Shown here one piece after another: positions 63,568 to 64,000 of a DNA stretch of 64,000 nt (within the stretch, counting starts at the first letter, position 1; every line of letters starts with the position of its first letter). The stretch comes from Pelecanus crispus (lineage: Eukaryota; Chordata; Aves; Pelecaniformes; Pelecanidae). A program made the translations under genes and the position numbers. The notes beneath the pieces are model-generated. The model was not told the DNA's origin. It searched no databases and was given only the letters and a program-made list of their open reading frames with translations. The stretch lies in the NCBI RefSeq assembly GCF_030463565.1, contig NC_134644.1:97646765-97710764 (forward strand). Reading direction: 5' to 3'.

Positions 63568-64000
63568 CTGAGAAGGGAAGTAGCACCGAGAGGGAGGAAA
63601 AAAGATTAAACCACTTGATTTTCTACTTAGGAGTCACTCGCTTCCAGAGATTCAAGACAATTTAATGCTGGCAAACGTGCAGACCCTTTTTTACTGCATT
63701 GAGAAAACTGGGCACAATGCTTTGGGGTCAGAATAAGTGATTCAGTATTGAATACTGAAATAAATTTGCCAGTTTGAGAATATTTTTGGTAGGATCTTTT
63801 GCTTTGATTCATGTGGCTAACTTGGGAGATACATAGGTAGCTTTAATCCTTTTTCCATCATGCGGCTGCCTATTTCTTGCAGCACGTTTTCCCCCTCACT
63901 ACAGTCTTGCTTTTTTCACAGCTTTTCTCTCTTGCTTTCAGAGCCATCTGTGCTTTCTCATCATTTTCTTGCAAGGGCCCCAAAGAGAGGCTGTTTTACC
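63568..64000 (-). other. COBL: COBL intron, partial, to window edge
   Basis: This sequence lies upstream of the first visible exon. Pyrimidine-rich minus-strand sequence precedes the acceptor. No further exon can be shown before the edge. Confidence 0.6.

Larger units (their letters stand above)
13400..64000 (-). other. COBL: COBL gene, 3' part (partial gene span)
   Basis: This is the span of a partial minus-strand gene; its 5' end lies beyond the right edge. COBL is known to be an actin nucleator whose three C-terminal WH2 motifs bind actin monomers and promote filament formation, acting in neuronal morphogenesis and apical or sensory epithelia. Seen here: eight coding exons with AG/GT borders on the minus strand and matching phases at every junction. 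They carry an acidic segment, polyproline runs, a long disordered Ser/Lys-rich exon, three WH2 motifs and the terminal residues VPLLV. About 1036 codons are present, against roughly 1260 residues for the whole mammalian protein, so the N-terminal ubiquitin-like (cordon-bleu) part is missing from the window. COBLL1, the paralogue, is less likely because I know it to have a single C-terminal WH2 motif. Confidence 0.95.

Noticed and set aside
63990..64000. Possible donor (G|GTAAAAC, minus strand) exactly at the right edge
   Set aside because: No upstream exon sequence is available to judge it; a GTAAAA string alone is common.
1..64000. CRISPR arrays, bacterial operons, tRNA or rRNA genes
   Set aside because: None was found; spacer-repeat structure and cloverleaf-like sequences were not seen, and the DNA is clearly vertebrate.

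Overview
The window is nuclear DNA of a vertebrate, almost certainly a bird. It is AT-rich, has sparse exons and long introns, and contains CR1 LINE fragments ending in the avian ATTCTATGATTCT-type 3' tail. It also holds a solo-LTR-like fragment of a type I associate with bird genomes, plus worn amniote repeats (MIR-like SINEs and short palindromic elements). I cannot name the species; the CR1 copy at 18731 looks more neoavian than galliform, which is only an impression.

One protein-coding gene can be supported: COBL (cordon-bleu, a WH2-repeat actin nucleator), on the minus strand and running right to left. The window holds its C-terminal part as eight coding exons: 63454-63567, 62487-62657, 39291-39603, 26586-26689, 23316-25333, 22558-22677, 20213-20467 and 14703-14720. 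The reading phases at all seven junctions agree. Together the exons encode about 1036 residues and a stop codon. The N-terminal part of the protein and the promoter lie beyond position 64000. The three actin-binding WH2 motifs sit at the end of the 2-kb exon, in the 120-bp exon and at the end of the 255-bp exon. An 18-bp last coding exon supplies the terminal residues VPLLV. A 3'UTR of about 1.3 kb follows, ending near 13400 with an AATAAA signal.

Layout: 1-13400 is the region 3' of COBL, with no supportable gene and several ancient repeats. From known amniote gene order I infer that GRB10 would lie further left. 13400-25333 is the dense 3' part of COBL (WH2 exons and 3'UTR). 25334-39290 is two introns around a 104-bp exon. 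39604-62486 is one 22.9-kb intron holding CR1, LTR and palindromic relics. 62487-64000 is two proline-rich and linker exons.

No new biological system is evident. The points most worth a second look concern COBL splicing: three NAGNAG tandem acceptors, each giving a one-residue choice; a candidate alternative last exon at 16863-16901 with a strong acceptor and its own AATAAA; a pair of donors 16 nt apart after WH2-2; and two self-consistent ways of joining the two rightmost exons. All coordinates come from reading by eye; splice sites are inferred from consensus, phase and remembered COBL family features, not from transcripts.
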